A stretch of DNA of 64,000 nucleotides from Burkholderiaceae bacterium (GCA_023954045.1 JAMLIR010000010.1:62001-126000), one strand, 5' to 3'; positions 29,921-40,204 are shown, numbered from the stretch's first letter. Numbers and translations: made by a program. Notes: a model not told the origin generated them from the letters alone.

Positions 29921-31040
29921 GCCGGTCGGCGCAGAATTCAACCAGTCGCGTCGCCAGGTCGGTCTGCGCCGCGAGGCCGGCCGACCAGTCGCGATACGCG
30001 GGCTCGAGCGCGGGCAGTGCCGCATCGAAGGCGGCCCAGGCCGGCGCGATCGCGCCGGCGCCGCTCCAGGCCAGCATCATGTCGTCGACCTGGGGCCCGG
30101 CCGCGAGGCGGTCGAGGAACGCCTGCAGCTTGACGTGGTGCGCCTGCCCGGGCTGCACGTACGGCTGCCAGACGAACGGGCGCGCGGCCCAGTGGGCGCG
30201 GATCCACGAGTCCTCGCCGCGCACGAAGTTCAGGTCGGCGCTCCAGAGCAGCCGGTCGTAGTCGTCGTGGGTCAGGAACGGGATGCGCTGGACGCGCAGC
30301 CGGCCGCGACGCAGCGCCTGGCCCGCGGCCGGCGCGCCGCCGAGCCAGGCCCCGAGCGCCGGCTCGGCGGTGCCCTCGGGAACCAGCACGCAGTGCGGGC
30401 GCGCGCCCGCGGCGACTGCGTCCAGCCATTCGGCCACCGGGGCGTCGGGGTAGCAGAACAGCGTCACCAGTCGCTCGCCGGGTTCCGGGGCGACGCCGAG
30501 CGCGCGCAGGAAGTCGCGCTGCGCCTGCGAGCCGCGGAACGCCGCACGGCGCCCGGTCAGCGCGCGTTCGCGCAGCAGCCCGCCGCTCGACGCGGTGAAG
30601 CCGGGATAGAAGAAGTGCTCGACCGCGCCGTCGGCGGGCCGCGTCGAGGCCAGCCCGTGGCAGCCCTCGATCCAGCTCTCGGCGCTCAGGTACTCGAGGT
30701 TGATCCACAGGGGGCGCCGCGCGCCGCCGGCTAGCCTGGCCCGCAGGGCAGGGGGCGGCTCGGCGCCGAAGGCGCCGATCAGCACGTCGTCGGCCGCTTC
30801 CCCGGCCGCTTCCCCGGCCGGCCCGGCGGTCGCCGGCGCGCCGCTCTCGGCGGGCCACGGCTCGACGCGGACGTCCGCGTGCGGATCGCCGCCGAAGCGC
30901 GCGAGCAGCTCCGGCTGGTCGATCGTCAGCGTGACGCGCCAGCGGTGCTCGGACGAGAGCTGGCGCGCGAGGCGCCAGGCCACGCCGGCGTCGCCGAAGT
31001 TGTCGACGACCCGGCAGAGGATCCGCGCGACGACGCTCAA
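29916..31040 (-). CDS. earP: EF-P arginine 32 rhamnosyltransferase
   Basis: Inverting GT104 enzyme that adds rhamnose from dTDP-L-rhamnose to Arg32 of EF-P. The 374-residue product has the family N-terminus [20 protein letters not shown]. With the TTG start at 31040 the two catalytic Asp fall at residues 13 and 17, the same positions as in Pseudomonas putida EarP, which supports this start. The C-terminal nucleotide-sugar site has [14 protein letters not shown] with the conserved Glu. TTG overlaps the stop of the KTSC gene as TTGA. efp is the next gene. Confidence 0.95.
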   Translation of the reverse strand: MSVVARILCRVVDNFGDAGVAWRLARQLSSEHRWRVTLTIDQPELLARFGGDPHADVRVEPWPAESGAPATAGPAGEAAGEAADDVLIGAFGAEPPPALRARLAGGARRPLWINLEYLSAESWIEGCHGLASTRPADGAVEHFFYPGFTASSGGLLRERALTGRRAAFRGSQAQRDFLRALGVAPEPGERLVTLFCYPDAPVAEWLDAVAAGARPHCVLVPEGTAEPALGAWLGGAPAAGQALRRGRLRVQRIPFLTHDDYDRLLWSADLNFVRGEDSWIRAHWAARPFVWQPYVQPGQAHHVKLQAFLDRLAAGPQVDDMMLAWSGAGAIAPAWAAFDAALPALEPAYRDWSAGLAAQTDLATRLVEFCADRL

Positions 31041-31321
31041 GCGTCGCCTTCGCCGGCGCCGGGGCCGAACAGCGAGTCGAGCTTCGAGCGCGCGTCGTCG
31101 CGGCCGTCGGCGCGCGCACGCGCGAACGCGTATTCCTCCTCGATCCGGTCCGTGTAGAACGACGCGGGATTCGGCGCCGCGAGCAGGCGGCGCCAGACCT
31201 CGGGGGGTACGGCCTTGAAGATCCGGCGCTCGCCGTCGACGAAGTCGATCTCGAGCACCTGCTCGCGCGCGTCGTAGCCGGCCGCCTTCAGGCGGCCGCC
31301 GCGCAGGGGGCGTCGTTCCAT
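31037..31321 (-). CDS. KTSC domain protein
   Basis: Small 94-residue protein. The middle part has VLEIDFVDGERRIFKAVPP followed by YTDRIEEEYAFARA. This matches the KTSC domain, a short beta-rich module also found next to lysyl-tRNA synthetase-like sequences and of uncertain function. GGAG lies 8 nt before ATG 31321. The stop overlaps the earP start by 4 nt, indicating coupled translation. A link with EF-P modification is only suggested by position. Confidence 0.78.
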   Translation of the reverse strand: MERRPLRGGRLKAAGYDAREQVLEIDFVDGERRIFKAVPPEVWRRLLAAPNPASFYTDRIEEEYAFARARADGRDDARSKLDSLFGPGAGEGDA

Positions 31322-31427
31322 GAGCGGATCTCCGGCAGTCGTTCGATGGCCCGATCTTGCCCGGTCCGCCCGGGGCCGGCAATCGCGCCGCCGTCGCGTC
31401 GCGAAGCGCGTGCCCCCGCGACCGCGT

Positions 31428-33260
31428 TCAGCGGCCGAGCGCCAGTCCCTCGCGGCGCGGATCGGCGCCGCCCTCCAGCTCGCAGCCGCGCGCGTCGCAG
31501 CGGCGCGCGATCGCGTGCAGGCCGCTGGTCATCGGCACCAGTTCGACCGGGTGGCCGCGCGCCCGCAGCGCTTCGGCCAGCTCCGGTGCGACGCGCCCGC
31601 GCTCGAGCTCGGTCGGGCCGTTGCGGCTGCCCAGGTTCGGCAGCGAGATCGCGCGCTGCAAGCCGAGTCCGTCGTCGAGCACCTCGACGAGCACGCGGGC
31701 GACGTACGAGACGAGCGAAGGGCCGCCCGGCGAGCCGAGCGCCAGCACCAGCGCGTCGCTCGCGCGATCGAGAACGAGGGTCGGCGACATCGCGCTGCGC
31801 GGGCGCTTGCCGGGCTCGACGCGGTTCGCCACCGGGGCGCCGTCCTGCGACGGCGCGAACGAGAAGTCGGTCAGCTGGTTGTTCAACAGGAAGCCGCGCA
31901 CCATGATCCGCGCGCCGAACGCGTTCTCGATCGAGCTGGTCATCGCCACGGCGTTGCCGCGCGCATCGACGATCGACAGGTGCGTCGTTGCCGCGAGTTC
32001 CGGGCTCCAGCCGCCGGCGCCGTCGTCCGCAGCGCCGCCCGGAACGCCCGCGGGCGCGTGCACCATCGATCGCGCGCCGATCAGTGCGGCGCGGCGCGCG
32101 AGGTAGCCCGGGTCGAGCAGCGAGCCGCGCACTGCGGCGACCGGTTCGCCGACGCGCTGGCCGGGCAGCGCGACGAAGTCGGTGTCGGCGACGTAGCGGT
32201 CGCGGTCGGCGAACGCGAGCCGCGCCGCCTCGAGGAAGCGGTGCGCGCCGTCCGGGTCGAGGGCCCCCGCGCGCGTCGCCAGCCGCGTGCCGGCAGGCGC
32301 GGCGCGCCAGTAGGCGAGGATCTGCGCGATCGCGATGCCGCCGGCCGACGGCGGCGGCATCCCGCAGACCCGGTAGCGGCGGTGCGCGGTGCACAGCGCC
32401 GCGCGCTCGACCGGGCGATAGAACGCGAGGTCGCGCTCGCCGAGCGATCCCGGGTTGCGCGGGTGCCCGCGCACCGCCGCGACGACGTCGCGCGCGACCG
32501 GGCCGGCGTACAGCGCGAGGCTGCCTTCCGAGGCGATTCGCGACAGCGTGTCGGCGAGCGCCGGGTTGCGCAAGCGCTCGCCCACCGGGCGGGCGCGCCC
32601 CTGCGCGTCGTAGTAGAGCGCCGCGGCAGCCGGGTCCTCGCGCAGGTGCGGGTCGCGCGCGAGCAGCGCGTGCAGCCGGGGGCTGATCTCGAAGCCCTCG
32701 CGCGCCAGCCGGATCGCCGGCTCGAACAGCCGTTTCCACGGGAGCCGGCCGTGGCGCGCGTGCGCCAGTTCGAGCATGCGCACGAGGCCCGGCACGCCGA
32801 CCGAGCGGCCGCCGACCGCGGCCTCGAAGAACTCCATCGGTTCTCCGCCGCGGCCGACGAACAGCGCTTCGCCGGCACCCGCGGGCGCGGTCTCGCGGCC
32901 GTCGTAGGCGCGCACCGCGCGTGTCTTCGCGTCGTAGTGGAGCAGGAACCCGCCCCCGCCGATTCCCGAGGACTGCGGCTCGACCAGCCCCAGCACCATC
33001 TGCGCGGCGATCGCGGCGTCGACCGCGCTGCCGCCGGCCGCGAGCACGTCGAACGCCGCGCGCGACGCCAGCGGGTTCGCGGTGACGGCCATGAAGCGAC
33101 GCGCGTGCGCGGGCTCGCGCTCGCGGTGGCCGCTCGATGCCTCGGGCTGCGCGGGCCGGTTCGCGGCGCGCGCGGGCAGGCTGGCCGCGACGCTCGCCAC
33201 CGTCGCGGCCGCGATCACCAGCGCGGCCGCGATCCGTGCAAGCCTTGCCTTTGCGCGCAT
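31428..33260 (-). CDS. ggt: gamma-glutamyltransferase precursor
   Basis: Periplasmic Ntn-hydrolase that cleaves gamma-glutamyl bonds of glutathione. The 610-residue precursor starts MRAKARLARIAAAL with a signal peptide to about residue 33 (cleavage near ARAANRP). Autocleavage is expected before the first Thr of ATTHLSIVD, residue 425, giving a small subunit of about 186 residues. NPLASRAAFDVLAAGGSAVDAAIA, SGIGGGGFLLHYD and the oxyanion-region GSPGGPS are present. An in-frame ATG at 33314 would overlap the divergent amidase gene and is unlikely. Confidence 0.95.
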   Translation of the reverse strand: MRAKARLARIAAALVIAAATVASVAASLPARAANRPAQPEASSGHREREPAHARRFMAVTANPLASRAAFDVLAAGGSAVDAAIAAQMVLGLVEPQSSGIGGGGFLLHYDAKTRAVRAYDGRETAPAGAGEALFVGRGGEPMEFFEAAVGGRSVGVPGLVRMLELAHARHGRLPWKRLFEPAIRLAREGFEISPRLHALLARDPHLREDPAAAALYYDAQGRARPVGERLRNPALADTLSRIASEGSLALYAGPVARDVVAAVRGHPRNPGSLGERDLAFYRPVERAALCTAHRRYRVCGMPPPSAGGIAIAQILAYWRAAPAGTRLATRAGALDPDGAHRFLEAARLAFADRDRYVADTDFVALPGQRVGEPVAAVRGSLLDPGYLARRAALIGARSMVHAPAGVPGGAADDGAGGWSPELAATTHLSIVDARGNAVAMTSSIENAFGARIMVRGFLLNNQLTDFSFAPSQDGAPVANRVEPGKRPRSAMSPTLVLDRASDALVLALGSPGGPSLVSYVARVLVEVLDDGLGLQRAISLPNLGSRNGPTELERGRVAPELAEALRARGHPVELVPMTSGLHAIARRCDARGCELEGGADPRREGLALGR

Positions 33261-33306
33261 CGGTTCATGATAACGTCGCCCCGATCCCGATTCGCGCATC
33301 CGCCCC

Positions 33307-34647
33307 ATGCCCACCCTCGTCGAGACCGTCGACTCGATCGCGCGCCAGGCCGTGAGCGCCCAGGCGCTGGTCGAATCGACGCGGCAGCAGGCCGCGCGCG
33401 CGAGCGACCTGAACCCGATCGCCTACGTCGACTGGGACATGGCGCTCGACGAGGCACGGCGACTCGATGCCGAGGCGAAGGCGGGGCGCCTGCGCGGCCC
33501 GCTGCACGGCATTCCGGTGTCGGTCAAGGACCTGTTCGCGGTGCGCGGCATGCCGATGCAGGCGGGCACGCGCGCGCCGCTGCCGCCGCTGGGGTGCGAA
33601 GAGGCCGAGCTCGTCTCCAGGCTGCGCGAGGCGGGCGCGCTGGTGTTCGCGAAGACCAACATGCACGAGATCGCGCTCGGCGCGACCGGCGAGAATCGCT
33701 GGACCGGCGACGTGAAGAACCCGTTCGACCCCGCCAGGCAGTCGGGCGGCTCGTCCAGCGGCGCCGCGGTCGCGGTCGCCACCGGCATCGGGCTGGCGGC
33801 GATCGGCAGCGACACCGGCGGCTCGGTGCGGATACCGGCGGCGTTCTGCGGGGTGACGGGCTTCAAGCCGAGCTTCGGCGCGATCCCGCTCGCGGGCGCG
33901 CTGTACCTGTCCTGGACTTGCGACCACGCCGGGCCGCTCGCGCGCTGCGTCGACGATTGCGCGGTGCTGTTCGAGGCGATGGCGCGCCGGCGCGTCGCGC
34001 ACGGCGCGCCCGCGCGCCGGCCGCGGCTGGCCGTGCCCGCGGCGTGGCTCGCGGGCCGCCTGCAGCCGGCGGTGCGCGAAGCGTTCGAGCGGCTGCTCGC
34101 GGCGCTGGCCCGCGAGCAGGCCGTGATCGCCGAGGTGCCGGCGCCGGGGCTCGCGCTGGCGTGGCAGTGCTACACGCCGATCGTGCGCGCCGAGGCGGCG
34201 TGGGTGCACCGCGCTGCGCTCGCGGTCGGCGCGCCCGGATTCTCCGAGATGGTGCTTCCGGCGCTCGAGGCCGGTCGGGCGCTCCCTGCCGCCGACTACA
34301 TCGACGCGCTGAAGGCGCGCGAGCGGGTGTGCGCGGAACTCGACGCGCTGCTGGCGGGCGTCGACGCGCTGGTGCTGCCCACCAGCGCGGTGCTGCCGCC
34401 GCTGCGCGGGCAGGGCGAAGTCGAGGTCGAGGGCGGACGCACCACGGTGCGCGAGGCGGTGCTCGGCCAGACGCTGCCGTTCTCGCTGTGCGGCCTGCCG
34501 ACGCTCAGCGTTCCGGTGGGACTGGTCGACGGCCTGCCGATGGGCCTGCAGGTGGTGGGCCGCCGCGACGCCGACGCCGCGCTGCTCGCGCTCGGGCGCT
34601 GGATCGAGGGCGCGGTCGGCGTCACGCCGATGCCGCCCGAGGCCTAG
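33307..34647 (+). CDS. amidase signature family enzyme
   Basis: Amidohydrolase of 446 residues. The Ser-cisSer-Lys triad is visible: Lys in GIPVSVKDLF, and the two Ser in the Gly/Ser-rich stretch QSGGSSSGAAVAVA and GSDTGGSVRIPAA. GatA-like proteins share these motifs, but no gatB or gatC is adjacent and the length is short for GatA, so a general amidase is more likely. The gene is divergent from ggt with only 46 nt between starts. The substrate is unknown. Confidence 0.9.
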   Translation: MPTLVETVDSIARQAVSAQALVESTRQQAARASDLNPIAYVDWDMALDEARRLDAEAKAGRLRGPLHGIPVSVKDLFAVRGMPMQAGTRAPLPPLGCEEAELVSRLREAGALVFAKTNMHEIALGATGENRWTGDVKNPFDPARQSGGSSSGAAVAVATGIGLAAIGSDTGGSVRIPAAFCGVTGFKPSFGAIPLAGALYLSWTCDHAGPLARCVDDCAVLFEAMARRRVAHGAPARRPRLAVPAAWLAGRLQPAVREAFERLLAALAREQAVIAEVPAPGLALAWQCYTPIVRAEAAWVHRAALAVGAPGFSEMVLPALEAGRALPAADYIDALKARERVCAELDALLAGVDALVLPTSAVLPPLRGQGEVEVEGGRTTVREAVLGQTLPFSLCGLPTLSVPVGLVDGLPMGLQVVGRRDADAALLALGRWIEGAVGVTPMPPEA

Positions 34648-34675
34648 GGCCGGCCGCCCGGACCGGGGCGGCGCC

Positions 34676-34710
34676 GGCCGTGCGGGGCCCGGCCGTGCGG
34701 GGCCCGGCCG
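34676..34710. repeat. tandem 15-bp repeat between amidase and SDR genes
   Basis: GGCCGTGCGGGGCCC occurs twice back to back (34676-34690 and 34691-34705), followed by a partial third copy GGCCG, in the convergent gap just before the SDR stop. Confidence 0.7.
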
Positions 34711-34711
34711 C

Positions 34712-35476
34712 TCAGCGCGGCGCCATCCTGATCGCGCCGTCGAGGCGGATCGTCTCGCCGTTGAGCATCGTGTTCGCGAAAACGTGCGCGACCATCTGCG
34801 CGTATTCCTCGGGCCGGCCCAGCCGCGGCGGGAACGGCACCTGGCGCCCGAGCGATTCCTGCACGTCCTTGGGCATCCCGGCCAGCAGCGGCGTCAGGAA
34901 CAGGCCGGGGGCGATCGTCACGACGCGCACGCCGTCGCGCGACAGGTCGCGCGCGATCGGCAGCGTCATGCCGACGATGCCGCCCTTCGAGGCCGAGTAG
35001 GCCGCCTGGCCGATCTGCCCGTCGAACGCCGCGACCGACGCGGTGTTGACGATCACGCCGCGCTCGCCCTCGTCGTTCGGCTCGTTCTTCGTCATCGCCG
35101 CCGCGGCGAGCCGGATCATGTTGAAGGTGCCGATCAGGTTGATGCCGATCACCTTCGAGAACATGTCGAGCGGATGCGGTCCGTCCTTGCCGACCGTCTT
35201 GGCAGCCGGCCCGATTCCCGCGCAGTTCACCAGGCCGACCAGCTTTCCCATCGCCTGCGCGGCCGCGACCGCCGCTTTCGCGTCGGACTCGGCGGTCACG
35301 TCGCAGCGCACGAACTTCGCGCGCGCGCCGAGCTGCGCCGCGTAGCGCTCGCCGAGGTCGGCGTTGACGTCGGCGATCAGCGCGCTGCCGCCCGAGTCGA
35401 CGACCATCTTCGCGGTCGCGCCGCCCAGGCCCGATGCGCCGCCGGTGATCAGCACCACGTTGTCCGAGATCTTCAT
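34712..35476 (-). CDS. SDR dehydrogenase, 3-hydroxyacyl-CoA dehydrogenase type 2-like
   Basis: Classical short-chain dehydrogenase of 254 residues. The NAD-binding motif is [12 protein letters not shown] at about residues 10-21 with Asp following beta-2 (ADVN), favouring NAD. The sequence VNCAGIG, the catalytic Ser in [14 protein letters not shown] and Tyr-x-x-x-Lys in AAYSASKGG are intact. The insert [17 protein letters not shown] and the C-terminal [12 protein letters not shown] resemble HSD17B10-type enzymes that oxidise 3-hydroxyacyl-CoA. A strong GGAGG lies before ATG 35476. No beta-oxidation genes are adjacent. Confidence 0.9.
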   Translation of the reverse strand: MKISDNVVLITGGASGLGGATAKMVVDSGGSALIADVNADLGERYAAQLGARAKFVRCDVTAESDAKAAVAAAQAMGKLVGLVNCAGIGPAAKTVGKDGPHPLDMFSKVIGINLIGTFNMIRLAAAAMTKNEPNDEGERGVIVNTASVAAFDGQIGQAAYSASKGGIVGMTLPIARDLSRDGVRVVTIAPGLFLTPLLAGMPKDVQESLGRQVPFPPRLGRPEEYAQMVAHVFANTMLNGETIRLDGAIRMAPR

Positions 35477-35571
35477 CGCCTGCCTCCGCTAGCCGGTTCG
35501 AAAAGCCTCCATTCTAGACAGCGGCGATGCGGTCGCCCTAAGATCGGCGCCAGTCGCCGGACTGCCTGCCC

Positions 35572-36249
35572 ATGGACGTGACCCTCGACTACTGGCGAAC
35601 CCTCGTGCGCAGCGACGAGTCGCTGCCGCTGTTCGAAGCGGCGCTCTCGATCGCGCAGGACGCATATCCCGAGCTGCCGATGGCCGACCTGCTGGCGCGG
35701 GTCGACGGGTTCGCGCTGACGCTGAAGCGGCGCCTCGACGCGATCCGCGAGCCGGCGGCGCGCGTCGGGGCGCTCGGCGAGTACTTCGCCGACCAGCTCG
35801 GATTCCGCGGCAACGCCAACGACTACTTCGATCCCGACAACAGCTACCTGAACCGCGTGATCGAGCGCCGCCTCGGCATCCCGATCAGCCTGTCGGTGCT
35901 CTACCTCGAGATCGCCGACCAGGTCGGGCTGCCGGCGAGCGGGATCGGCTTTCCGGGCCACTTCCTGGTGCGCCACGACCTGCCGGGCGGCGCGCTCGTC
36001 GTCGACGTGTTCGCCGGCGCGCGCCTGCTCTCGCAGGAGGAGCTCGAGTACCGGCTGCTGCCCTACGCGGACGGCGACCGCGGCCAGGCGAGCCGGCTGC
36101 TGCCGGCGCAGCTGGTCGCGGCGACGCCGCGGGAGATCCTGGCGCGGATGCTGCGCAACCTGCGCGCGATCCACGCGGAGCGCGGCGACGCCGCGCGCCT
36201 CGAGGCGGTCGAGCGCCGCCTCGCGGTGCTGGCCGACCCGCTGCGCTGA
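35572..36249 (+). CDS. SirB1 family transglutaminase-like protein
   Basis: Protein of 225 residues with the SirB1/transglutaminase-like core. YFDPDNSYLNRVIERRLGIP, then ISLSVLYLEIADQVGL and GIGFPGHFLVRH, are highly characteristic. The usual catalytic Cys position of transglutaminases is Ser here (ISLSVL), as in many SirB1 members, so peptidase activity is doubtful. Family members often have a C-terminal TPR-like region; this one keeps only a short helical tail. It is divergent from the SDR gene with a 95-nt gap. Confidence 0.88.
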   Translation: MDVTLDYWRTLVRSDESLPLFEAALSIAQDAYPELPMADLLARVDGFALTLKRRLDAIREPAARVGALGEYFADQLGFRGNANDYFDPDNSYLNRVIERRLGIPISLSVLYLEIADQVGLPASGIGFPGHFLVRHDLPGGALVVDVFAGARLLSQEELEYRLLPYADGDRGQASRLLPAQLVAATPREILARMLRNLRAIHAERGDAARLEAVERRLAVLADPLR

Positions 36250-36271
36250 GCGAGCGTCGCCGCGCGGCTCA

Positions 36272-36299
36272 GTGCGCGTCGCTCGGTGCCCGTCGCTCA
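36272..36299. repeat. tandem 14-bp imperfect repeat at the hppA 3' end
   Basis: GTGCGCGTCGCTCG and GTGCCCGTCGCTCA are adjacent. The second copy runs into the hppA stop codon, in the 47-nt convergent gap with the SirB1 gene. Confidence 0.6.
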
Positions 36300-38387
36300 G
36301 TGAGTGCCGTACAGGATCCCCATCAGCGGCACGATCAGCAGCGCCACGATGTTGATGATCTTGATCAGCGGGTTCACCGCGGGGCCGGCCGTGTCCTTGT
36401 AGGGGTCGCCGACCGTGTCGCCGGTGACCGCCGCCTTGTGCGCGTCCGAGCCCTTGCCGCCGTGGTGGCCTTCCTCGATGTACTTCTTCGCGTTGTCCCA
36501 GGCGCCGCCGCCGGTGCACATCGAGATCGCGACGAACAGCCCGGTGACGATCGTGCCCATCAGCAGCCCGCCGAGCGCCGCAGGCCCGAGCAGCAGGCCG
36601 ACGAGCACCGGCACCGCGACCGGCAGCAGCGAGGGCAGGATCATCTCGCGGATCGCCGCGCCGGTCAGCATGTCGACCGCGCGCGAATAGTCGGGCTTGG
36701 CCGTGCCTTCCATGATCCCCTTGATCTCGCGGAACTGCCGGCGCACTTCCTCGACGACCGAGCCGGCCGCGCGGCCGACCGCTTCCATCGCCATCGCGCC
36801 GAACAGGTACGGCACCATGCCGCCGATGAACAGGCCGACGATCACCATGTGGTTCGACAGGTCGAAGGTGACCGCGACGTGCTCGGCCTCCAGCGCGTGC
36901 GTGTAGTCGGCGAACAGCACCAGCGCCGCCAGGCCCGCCGAGCCGATCGCGTAGCCCTTGGTGACCGCCTTCGTGGTGTTGCCGACCGCGTCGAGCGGGT
37001 CGGTGATGTTGCGCACCGACTCGGGCAGGTTCGCCATCTCGGCGATGCCGCCGGCGTTGTCGGTGATCGGGCCGTAGGCGTCGAGGGCGACGACGATGCC
37101 CGCCATCGACAGCATCGACGTGGCGGCCACCGCAATGCCGTACAGGCCGCCCAGCCAGTACGACGAGATGATCGCCGCGCAGACCAGCAGCACCGGCACG
37201 GCGGTCGACTTCATCGACACGCCGATGCCGGCGATGATGTTCGTCGCGTGGCCGGTCGTCGACGCCTGCGCCACGTGCTTCACCGGCGCGAACTGCGTGC
37301 CGGTGTAGTACTCGGTCACCCAGACGATGAGCCCGGTGAGCACCATGCCCACCACCACGCACAGCCACAGGTTCGTCACCGACGTGTGCGCGCCCGACAG
37401 GTCGACGCCCGCGAACATCCAGCTGGTGATGGGGTAGGCGACGACCGTCGCGATCGCGCCGGCCCAGGCCAGCCCGCGGTACAGCGCGGGCATCACGTTG
37501 GTCTGGCCCGGCGTCGCCTTGACGAACATCGCGCCGATGATCGACGCGATGATCGACAGGCCGCCCAGCGCCAGCGGATAGACCACCGCCTGCAGCTCGG
37601 CGCCCTTGATCATCAGCGAGCCGAGCAGCATCGTCGCGATCAGCGTGACCGCATAGGTCTCGAACAGGTCGGCGGCCATGCCGGCGCAGTCGCCGACGTT
37701 GTCGCCGACGTTGTCGGCGATCACGCCCGGGTTGCGCGGATCGTCCTCGGGGATCCCGGCCTCGACCTTGCCGACCAGGTCGGCACCGACGTCGGCGCCC
37801 TTGGTGAAGATGCCGCCGCCCAGTCGCGCGAAGATCGAGATCAGCGACGAGCCGAACGCCAGGCCGACCAGCGGCTTGATCACCGAGTGCAGGTCCGCGA
37901 CGGCGCCCAGGCCGTGCGGCGCCGAGCCCATCAGGATGCCGTAGTAGCCGGCGACGCCGAGCAGGCCCAGGCCGACCACCAGCATCCCGGTGATCGCGCC
38001 GCCGCGGAACGCGACCGCCAGCGCCGGTCCGATGCCCTGAGTGGCGGCCTGCGCGGTGCGCACGTTCGCGCGCACCGACACGTTCATGCCGATGTAGCCG
38101 GCCGCGCCGGAGAGGATCGCCCCGATCGCGAAGCCGATCGCGGTCGGCAGGCCCAGGCCCGGCACGAACCAGATCACGAGGAACAGGATCACTCCGACCA
38201 GCCCGATGGTGCGGTACTGCCGGTTCAGGTAGGCCTTCGCGCCCTGCTGGATCGCCGCGGCGATCTCCTGCATCCGCGCGTTGCCCGCGTCGAGGGAAAG
38301 GATCCAGCGGCTCGAGGCGATGCCGTAGATCACTGCAGCCAGCCCGCAGGCCAGGGCCAGCCACAGACCTGCCGAGGTCGCAGTCAT
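36297..38387 (-). CDS. hppA: K+-insensitive H+-translocating pyrophosphatase
   Basis: Membrane-integral pyrophosphatase of 696 residues with about 16 transmembrane helices that couples PPi hydrolysis to proton export. The catalytic loops are visible: [29 protein letters not shown] and, near the C-terminus, [14 protein letters not shown]. The motif [10 protein letters not shown] carries Lys where K+-dependent enzymes have Ala, so this is the K+-independent class. GGAGG precedes ATG 38387. It lies 75 nt downstream of adk on the same strand. Confidence 0.97.
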   Translation of the reverse strand: MTATSAGLWLALACGLAAVIYGIASSRWILSLDAGNARMQEIAAAIQQGAKAYLNRQYRTIGLVGVILFLVIWFVPGLGLPTAIGFAIGAILSGAAGYIGMNVSVRANVRTAQAATQGIGPALAVAFRGGAITGMLVVGLGLLGVAGYYGILMGSAPHGLGAVADLHSVIKPLVGLAFGSSLISIFARLGGGIFTKGADVGADLVGKVEAGIPEDDPRNPGVIADNVGDNVGDCAGMAADLFETYAVTLIATMLLGSLMIKGAELQAVVYPLALGGLSIIASIIGAMFVKATPGQTNVMPALYRGLAWAGAIATVVAYPITSWMFAGVDLSGAHTSVTNLWLCVVVGMVLTGLIVWVTEYYTGTQFAPVKHVAQASTTGHATNIIAGIGVSMKSTAVPVLLVCAAIISSYWLGGLYGIAVAATSMLSMAGIVVALDAYGPITDNAGGIAEMANLPESVRNITDPLDAVGNTTKAVTKGYAIGSAGLAALVLFADYTHALEAEHVAVTFDLSNHMVIVGLFIGGMVPYLFGAMAMEAVGRAAGSVVEEVRRQFREIKGIMEGTAKPDYSRAVDMLTGAAIREMILPSLLPVAVPVLVGLLLGPAALGGLLMGTIVTGLFVAISMCTGGGAWDNAKKYIEEGHHGGKGSDAHKAAVTGDTVGDPYKDTAGPAVNPLIKIINIVALLIVPLMGILYGTH

Positions 38388-38462
38388 GAGTGAACCTCCA
38401 TCCGTAATGCTTGGTTTTAGAAGTAGAAAGGAAACCGGGTTCGGTGTGACGCGGGCGAGAGT

Positions 38463-39116
38463 TTACTTGAGCGCGTCGAGCGCGCGAGCGGCGATCTGCT
38501 CGACGCTGCCCAGCCCGGAGATGCGGCGGTAGGCCGGCGCCGCGGCGTCGCCGCTGCGCTCCCACTCGTTGTAGTACTCGATCAGCGGGCGGGTCTGCGA
38601 GTGGTAGACGGCCAGCCGCTTGCGCACCGTCTCCTCGCGATCGTCGTCGCGCTGGGTGAGCGGCTCGCCGGTGACGTCGTCGCGATCGGCGACTTTCGGC
38701 GGGTTGAACCTGACGTGGTAGGTGCGCCCGCTGGGCGGGTGCACGCGTCGCCCGCCCATCCGGTCGATGATCTCGTCGTCGGGCACGTCGATCTCGAGCA
38801 CGTAGTCGATCCGGACGCCGGCCGTGCGCACCGCTTCGGCCTGCGGGATCGTGCGCGGGAAGCCGTCGAACAGGTAGCCGGCCTCGCAGTCGGGGTAGCG
38901 CAGCCGGTCCATCACCAGCCTGACGATGATGTCGTCCGACACCAGCGAGCCGGCGTCCATCACTTTCTGCGCGGCCATCCCGATCGGGGTTCCGGCGTTG
39001 ATCGCCGCGCGCAGCATGTCACCGGTGGAGATCTGGGGAATGCCGAACTTGCGCGTGATGAAGGCGGCTTGCGTGCCTTTGCCGGCGCCGGGCGGGCCGA
39101 GAAGAATCAAACGCAT
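38463..39116 (-). CDS. adk: adenylate kinase
   Basis: Interconverts ATP plus AMP and two ADP in the cytosol. The 217-residue long-LID enzyme starts [17 protein letters not shown] with the P-loop. The AMP-binding part has [10 protein letters not shown], and [11 protein letters not shown] follows. The LID (about residues 122-160) has [12 protein letters not shown] and lacks the four zinc-binding Cys found in Gram-positive enzymes. ATG 39116 is fixed by homology. A long palindrome lies upstream in the 234-nt gap to kdsB. Confidence 0.97.
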   Translation of the reverse strand: MRLILLGPPGAGKGTQAAFITRKFGIPQISTGDMLRAAINAGTPIGMAAQKVMDAGSLVSDDIIVRLVMDRLRYPDCEAGYLFDGFPRTIPQAEAVRTAGVRIDYVLEIDVPDDEIIDRMGGRRVHPPSGRTYHVRFNPPKVADRDDVTGEPLTQRDDDREETVRKRLAVYHSQTRPLIEYYNEWERSGDAAAPAYRRISGLGSVEQIAARALDALK

Positions 39117-39253
39117 GGATGTGCCTGGACGGTGTGATCGGATCGCGGGACGTGGCGGCCATGCTCCGGCAGCGCGATCGGCGGGCGCGGACGAGCCGGG
39201 CCGATCCGGGCCGGCCGCCACCCGCAAAGCCGGTCAAGCGTACCGTCAAATTC

Positions 39254-39280
39254 GCGGTCCGGTCAATTTGACCGGACCGC
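39254..39280. repeat. 27-bp palindrome between kdsB and adk
   Basis: GCGGTCCGGTCAA, a single central T, then TTGACCGGACCGC: 13-bp perfect arms. It lies 71 nt after the kdsB stop and 138 nt before adk. It could be a terminator stem for the exbB-kdsB operon (no T-run follows) or a dimeric operator for adk. Confidence 0.7.
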
Positions 39281-39350
39281 TCCCGTGGCATCCGGGCCTA
39301 CACCCGGCAGGCGGCCTCGGCCGGCGGCCTCGGCACCTTCGTCGGCCGCC

Positions 39351-40196
39351 TCATCCGGAAGTGCCCGCGCCCGACGCCGCGAAAACCGCCCGCGCGCGCT
39401 CGAGGTCGGCGGCGGTGTCGACGCCGGGCGGCGGCGCCGAATCGGCGAGCAGCACCGCGATCCGGTGGCCGTGCCAGAGCGCGCGCAACTGCTCGAGCGA
39501 CTCGAGCGCCTCGAGCGGCGAGCGCTCGAGTCCGGGATACGCGGCGAGGAACGCGGCGCGATACGCGTACAGGCCGACGTGGCGCAACGGCAGGCCGGTG
39601 GCCGCGAGGCCGCCGGGCAGCCGCTGCGGCAGCCGCTGCGGGAATCCCGCCATCGCGTCGCGCTCGAAGGGGATCGGGGCGCGCGAGAAATACAGCGCCC
39701 GCAACGCCCGGTCGCAGACGACCTTCACCACGTTGGGGTCGAGGAACAGCGCGACGTCGTCGATCGCGTGGGCGGCGGTGGCGATCGAGCAGTCGGGCGC
39801 CGCGGCGAGCCGCGCGGCGACCTCGCGCAACAGGGGCGGCGGGACCAGCGGCTCGTCGCCCTGCACGTTGACGACGATCTGCTCGTCGCGCAGGCCGAGC
39901 CGCGCGGCCGCTTCGGCGAGCCGGTCGGTGCCGGAGGGGTGGTCCGGCCGCGTCATGATCGCCTCGAAGCCGGCCGCGGCCACCGCGTCGGCGATGCGCT
40001 GCGAATCGGTGGCGACCGCGACCCGTGCGGCGCCCGCCGCTGCGGCGCGCTCGGCCACCCGCACCACCATCGGCCTGCCGCCGATGTCGGCGAGCGGCTT
40101 GTCCGGCAGGCGGGTCGACGCGAGGCGGGCGGGGATCAGCGCGACGAAGTCGGGCGCGTCGGCGCAGCGCGATCGGGATCCGGCGGGCGGCGCCAT
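39351..40196 (-). CDS. kdsB: 3-deoxy-manno-octulosonate cytidylyltransferase
   Basis: Activates Kdo with CTP to CMP-Kdo for lipid A core synthesis. The 281-residue protein has [20 protein letters not shown] after an N-terminal extension of about 16 residues, then [19 protein letters not shown] and [24 protein letters not shown] and HVGLYAYR are also typical. ATG 40196 follows the Trm112 stop by 8 nt. It is the last gene of exbB-exbD-lpxK-trm112-kdsB. Confidence 0.96.
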   Translation of the reverse strand: MAPPAGSRSRCADAPDFVALIPARLASTRLPDKPLADIGGRPMVVRVAERAAAAGAARVAVATDSQRIADAVAAAGFEAIMTRPDHPSGTDRLAEAAARLGLRDEQIVVNVQGDEPLVPPPLLREVAARLAAAPDCSIATAAHAIDDVALFLDPNVVKVVCDRALRALYFSRAPIPFERDAMAGFPQRLPQRLPGGLAATGLPLRHVGLYAYRAAFLAAYPGLERSPLEALESLEQLRALWHGHRIAVLLADSAPPPGVDTAADLERARAVFAASGAGTSG

Positions 40197-40204
40197 CGGC
40201 GCGC

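Noticed and set aside
31322-31427. Extra small gene between the KTSC gene and ggt
   Set aside because: The 106-nt gap has no frame with a start, Shine-Dalgarno sequence and conserved residues, and no hairpin strong enough to call.
33307-34647. Amidase as glutamyl-tRNA amidotransferase subunit A (gatA)
   Set aside because: The catalytic motifs are shared, but no gatB or gatC is adjacent and the protein is short for GatA. A general amidase call is safer.
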